In this document: one piece after another, positions 59,745 through 64,000 of the stretch
Numbering within the stretch: position 1 is the stretch's first letter
Layout of the letters: each line of letters starts with the position of its first letter
Translations under genes and position numbers: made by a program
NCBI GenBank assembly: GCA_947579665.1
Contig: OX388351.1
Coordinates: 60,768,939-60,832,938 of the forward strand
Direction: 5' to 3'
DNA length: 64,000 nucleotides
Source of the DNA: Sympetrum striolatum
Lineage: Eukaryota; Arthropoda; Insecta; Odonata; Libellulidae
Notes under the pieces: model-generated
What the model was told of the DNA's origin: nothing
Databases searched by the model: none
Seen by the model: the letters and a program-made list of their open reading frames with translations, nothing else

Positions 59745-60150
59745 TCTCCTCATAACCTCGTGCTAAAAGTACGTGTTAACAGGCAGCAGTTCTTCCAAAC
59801 GAAGGAAAGGAACGTTCAAGAAAAAAGCGTTCGAAGTGGGGAGGCCTTCTGGTCGAAGGCAACGGCAGTTGGCGGCACTACCTGTCGGTGACAAAAGACG
59901 AACGGGGAGACTTCCTCGGCCCTCTTCCTTTTGAGATGAATGGGGGGTGGCAGGATGCGAGCCTTTGGCTAGCAACTGCCCTTTCTTCTCCCCTGGCCCT
60001 CTTTCAAAAGCCATATCCTCAGGAAATGAATAGTTGTTTACCGTGTGCTGCGAGCGATCTCCGAATATTGGGGCTAAATAAATAAATAAACAGTTTAATC
60101 CCCGGAATCCGCTTAATTCCTCTCGACTCTTTGTACCTTGGGTGCGCTCA
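59745..60150. other. GC-richer island 20 with AATA run
   Basis: Overlapping short frames on both strands (59763-60014, 59888-60085). CTAAATAAATAAATAAAC near 60074 could be a LINE tail, but no matching UTR precedes it. Confidence 0.33.
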
Positions 60151-60154
60151 AATA

Positions 60155-61400
60155 AATGTATCTATTGTAGAAGTGGGTGATGAATTAGGAAATACGTGGG
60201 TAATAGGGTTGATGCGTAGTTGATGGAGAAGGCGCGAAAGTGGCTTATTTTGTTGGAATGAAGCGGTTACCTTCCACATTGTATTTTCTAAGAGATGTTG
60301 ACTTAGAAGTAGTTCACTAGAAACCCTTCTAGTGAAAGGTGTTTAAACACGAGACTGACCATATGAAAACGAAAGACTAAATTAAACCGTGGAAAGTTTA
60401 ACGCATGATATATCAACAATTTTAGCGAGATTATTAGAAGACTCCAGAGGAGACTTCCGTAATATTTGCGTGCAAACTATTCTCTCCTTCCTATTTTTTC
60501 CGTTTCAGTAGGAAGATGAGTTAAATTCAAAGTTATTAAATGAATAAAATTTGAGAAAGATATGCAGGGCAACATTTCGTGCTATCGAGATCAAATGGTT
60601 GGAATAATTATAAGTTCATACATTTATGATTAGGTGGTCATAAGTTATGGCTATTTTCTATAGTTGCGAAATTTCAGAAAAGTTTGAGAAAAATGCGAAG
60701 TACGGGTCTGGTTTGTTTAAGAATCGTTACGTCTAAAGTTTCTACTAATTTTTGTTCGAATGTCATCTTGCCGTATTAAATTGAAAACGTATATTGTAAT
60801 CATAGATATACTCCCTTATTTGCTGTTAGTTTGATATAGTCCTCCTATGATTCAATTTTTTGACAGTCATGTTATTTATGAGATCAATGAAACGTTGTAA
60901 AGTAACAATAGATTATCAATCAAGTAGTTAGGATTGCATATAATTTGCATTTTCATTTAAACCCTGCAATCCGCTAGTGGCACGTGGCAGAGGGTGTAAA
61001 ACACCGGAATCCCTTTCTAACCTGGAGAGCTAATAGCTTTTCTAATACTTCGAGGGGAAAACGACCAAAAGTAATCTTTCCTCGCAACTACTTCCTTGTA
61101 TCGCTTTTTTGTTTTCTTCCGAACATTGCGAAAGTTTGTAACTGGGATAATAATATCGACACGTTAGCGATATAAAAATCAGCAGAATAAACTCGAAGAA
61201 CGTAGCAATCTAAAATCATCTACTACGAGAAAAGGCGATAAATTTCTAAGAAATAGGAGTAACGAACTCAAAATTGCAAGCATTTGACATATTGCCTGTT
61301 CATCCGTTTAAACGTAGGAAATACTCTTACGGAGGATTTAAAGTAAAGTATTATATTTGTGGTATTTAAACTCTAGAATAGTGAATCATTCTCCTTACTT
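60155..61400. other. AT-rich gene-free stretch
   Basis: No gene recognised; 60970-61130 is slightly GC-richer and unidentified. Confidence 0.55.
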
Positions 61401-62795
61401 TCACTTGACGAATATGAGAAGGGAGTGTTCCTCTGATGACCCTTTAAAAAATATGAGTGTCCTCTACGACCCGTAGGAGTTTTCTTGCGTACCACATCTA
61501 TCGATCATTCTTTCATTAGAAGCCTACGGCAACTTGAAGCTGGGAACTCTTTGAGAAACTTGGTCGAGTCGCTTGTTATCTAAGGGATATTATAAGGAAA
61601 AAAGCCTCTAAGAAGCACTGCACGAACGATACGTTTCAAAATCCTCTGAATCCGAGAGCGTTTCTCACTTCAGCCATCCTCTTGAAGAGTCCTTTGTACT
61701 GGAGGAGGACGCCCCAACCAAGAATGAAATGTCCGCACGTCACTCACGTAGGGAGAATAGTTGCCGTCGATTCGAATTCCTTCCTAAACAATGAACGAAT
61801 TTGGGATGAAAAAGGACAATGTCGGAGTAACTATTTAATGATGTCGTTTAAGGAATTCGAACTTCGCTTCGCTATTCGAATACGTTGAGAGAACCTCAAA
61901 TTAGTGAACGTCCTTAGATTCAACCGAAAGGAGTCCTCCCTTGCATTTTAAACTGCAACTCACTTCTGTGGAAGTCCTTTTTAGGTCATACTATGATGGT
62001 ATGGAGTGTATTCTAAGGGTGTAGAGCTGCTTTTCCTTCACAAACGACTCAAATCCGTAGAAAAAGATTCAAAAAGTTTCTACTTACTCTCATTCAATTG
62101 TTATATTTTCCTAATAAATTAATGACGCATTTTTTTCATTCAACATTCGTTCATATTATAATGATTTGGAATTTTTTCTCTCGCGTTCATATTATAATGA
62201 TTTGGCTGTTCGAGATATCCTGTATCCATACTCATCTAAGGAATTCCTCAAGGGTACAAAAGAAATAAGTTGAAAAAGGTTGTTACTTTGAGTAAAAGGA
62301 ATGTAGCTACCGGATCATTTTTATTTGAAGTATGCATGAAATGTTTCAAATTACGTTTTTTTAGCTCAATTGAAAAAAGTAAAAAAAGATTAGCTTATTT
62401 TGTTTTTTTTTGATGATTCGATGATTTATTTTCCGAAGTACTTGATAGTTTTCAGATGAACTTAATTTATGAATCTAATACAACGAAAATATTTTCATCG
62501 TGTAAATTTTGAATTATAATAAGATTCTTATGATTTGACGTTAAACTTCTATATCTATTACCAATTCCATGTTTGTGATAAGTTTTTTAAATACACAGCT
62601 GTGTTTTAGTGTATCCTGAATAAAAAAACCTTCGCGAAAGATTATTTTATGAGAATAAATATCGTTATGATTGAGGAATTTTCGCAGGAAGATGATATAG
62701 GAATGAAAATGAAACTGTTTATGTTTTCTTATGTTTCGAGCCTTTTTGCTGCGATTTCAATAAAATCACTGATCCACATTGCAAACGTAAGACAT
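61401..62795. other. Mixed spacer
   Basis: 61430-62000 has intermediate composition, the rest is AT-rich. No domain in the open frame 61682-61888. Confidence 0.45.
62149..62205. repeat. 36-bp-spaced direct duplication
   Basis: GTTCATATTATAATGATTTGG occurs at 62149-62169 and again at 62185-62205. Confidence 0.85.
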
Positions 62796-62799
62796 ATGA

Positions 62800-63720
62800 T
62801 GTAGGTGGGTAGAAAAGGTTTTTTCTCTCATTATATTGAGGCAACAAGGCTTTCGTCTTGTTTTGTATCTAAGGGTGTTGCATTACAACATTTATCCCCA
62901 TTAACCCATATAAGGTCCATGGTATTATTTGCTTGTCTTCACTTTAAGAGCGATGGGATCGACGTACGCTTTTGTGCTCTGTTTACGGCTCCGAAGAAAG
63001 GCGCAGGTGATCCCGATACATTTATCCCAAATTACGTTAAGTCGAAAGAACGTGACTTTTTCCCCGAACATCCATTTTATCGCCCACAGCAATGGTCGCA
63101 TCGAAGGGTGGACTTGTTTTCGAATCGCGATGGTCATGACCCGCCTTGTTTACAGGTACGTACACGGCCGACCCCCGCTGTACAATAACGCACACTCGAG
63201 GAATAACATTGACGGGGTAACTAACTGTACGATGGAGACCTCAGCCACACGTGCATCGGAACCGCAGTGGAAGAGGGGAAAAAGGTTTTTCGTCGTCCTC
63301 TCCTGCTCTCGAGGTGGGTGGGGTGAAGGGCCCTCCCTTTGTTGTACCTCTGTTTCTGAGCGGGGCCTTTAGTTAGGCGTCCTCAGGGTCTGAGGAGGAG
63401 GGCAGGTGGGCAGCAATTCAAGGGACCTTTACTTTCCCCTTTTTTTCCTCTTCTTTTGTGGAAGGGAAAACGGCGTGCCTTCTCTTTCTCCGTCTATGGT
63501 TGCCTCCGGGGCACCGTTCCCTCCCCCCGAAAACCGCGTCGCTTTCCTTGCGGAAGATAACTGGTAAAACGACAATCGCTGGCACGCTTCTTAGACCACG
63601 GCGGATATATATTCCCGCTTCTCAGAGAGTGCTATCACTCGGAAAAGATGAATCGGTGACCATTGTTCGTTTGCTTTCTCCGCGTTTTCCCTTTAAGTGT
63701 TAATATCCGGAGTAGAATAT
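62800..63720. other. GC/CpG-richer island 21
   Basis: Strong composition shift from 62930 to 63670. Plus-strand frames 62805-63188, 62929-63372 and 63458-63703 overlap each other or a minus-strand frame; none has a recognisable domain. Confidence 0.36.
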
Positions 63721-64000
63721 CGACCCGACCCTGTCTTTGACATGCCAATGCCTCCTTCTTGGGGGTAGAATCTAGATTCAGACCACACTGCAATTTAAGC
63801 CCAAGAACCGCACCTGAAGTAATAAGAAACTATGCAGACAACAAAGGGACATAAAATGGAAGCTATTAAAGGGAAACAAAGAGTGGCTGTGGTGGGGAGA
63901 AAAAATCGATGTTCATTTTATATAGGATAATTATTTCTACGGGTTAAGCATATTATCAAATGAGACATGGAATCACAATGAAAAAAGGTGATAGAAAAGA
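63721..64000. other. Window-edge sequence
   Basis: No gene or repeat recognised. Confidence 0.5.

Noticed and set aside
62929..63372. 147-codon plus-strand frame as a gene
   Set aside because: It overlaps another plus-strand frame and a minus-strand frame in a CpG-rich island; no motif recognised.
1..64000. CRISPR arrays, bacterial operons, promoters or terminators
   Set aside because: No regularly spaced direct repeats with unique spacers and no prokaryotic gene organisation; the sequence is eukaryotic in character.

Overview
The window looks like non-coding DNA from a large, repeat-rich, AT-rich eukaryotic nuclear genome, most likely an arthropod and probably an insect. Supporting signs are long gene-free AT-rich stretches, three kinds of tRNA-headed SINE-like repeats, several decayed LINE families, a Penelope-like retroelement with a GIY-YIG domain, and MITEs with TA or TTAA target sites. 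I found no intact host protein-coding gene, no exon with a recognisable domain, no rRNA gene and no free-standing tRNA gene. The species cannot be named from the sequence alone. There is no operon structure, so bacterial categories such as RBSs and operators do not apply.

Retroelements. A short SINE (SINE-1, about 130 bp, tRNA-like head, ACT-repeat tail) occurs five times, at about 3.4, 20.5, 28.6, 33.4 and 36.8 kb; four copies carry target-site duplications. A second tRNA-headed family (SINE-2, about 200 bp) is at 4.0 and 55.7 kb. Weaker tRNA-like fragments lie at 8.0, 9.6, 24.8 and 25.3 kb. LINE relics fall into three groups. LINE-A has an RT C-terminus at 8.2-9.0 kb and related 3' ends at 54.8 and 59.5 kb. 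LINE-B is seen as 3' ends with a conserved 4-nt-loop hairpin at 11.1, 23.4, 30.2 and 53.2 kb. LINE-C is seen as RT C-terminal remnants at 22.1-22.5 and 49.6-49.8 kb.

Penelope-like material is the most interesting part. A broken PLE at 41.7-42.8 kb (RT end plus GIY-YIG nuclease) has a hammerhead-ribozyme-like motif downstream. The same terminal module recurs as a single copy at 15.4-15.6 kb and as two almost perfectly inverted, head-to-head pairs at 14.36-14.53 and 56.43-56.62 kb.

DNA elements: a piggyBac-type MITE with TTAA flanks (31.8-32.4 kb), a Tc1/mariner-type MITE with TA flanks (18.5-18.9 kb), a pogo/Tigger-like remnant (6.7-7.1 kb), a 200-bp loopless fold-back (1.75-1.95 kb), and an unclassified element built on about 316-bp tandem units (44.9-46.8 kb, with a truncated copy at 21.4-22.1 kb).

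Between the repeats, about twenty GC- and CpG-richer islands of 0.3-1 kb stand out from the AT-rich background roughly every 2-5 kb. They contain open frames on both strands but no recognisable protein. They may be conserved regulatory DNA or old repeats; the sequence alone does not decide which.
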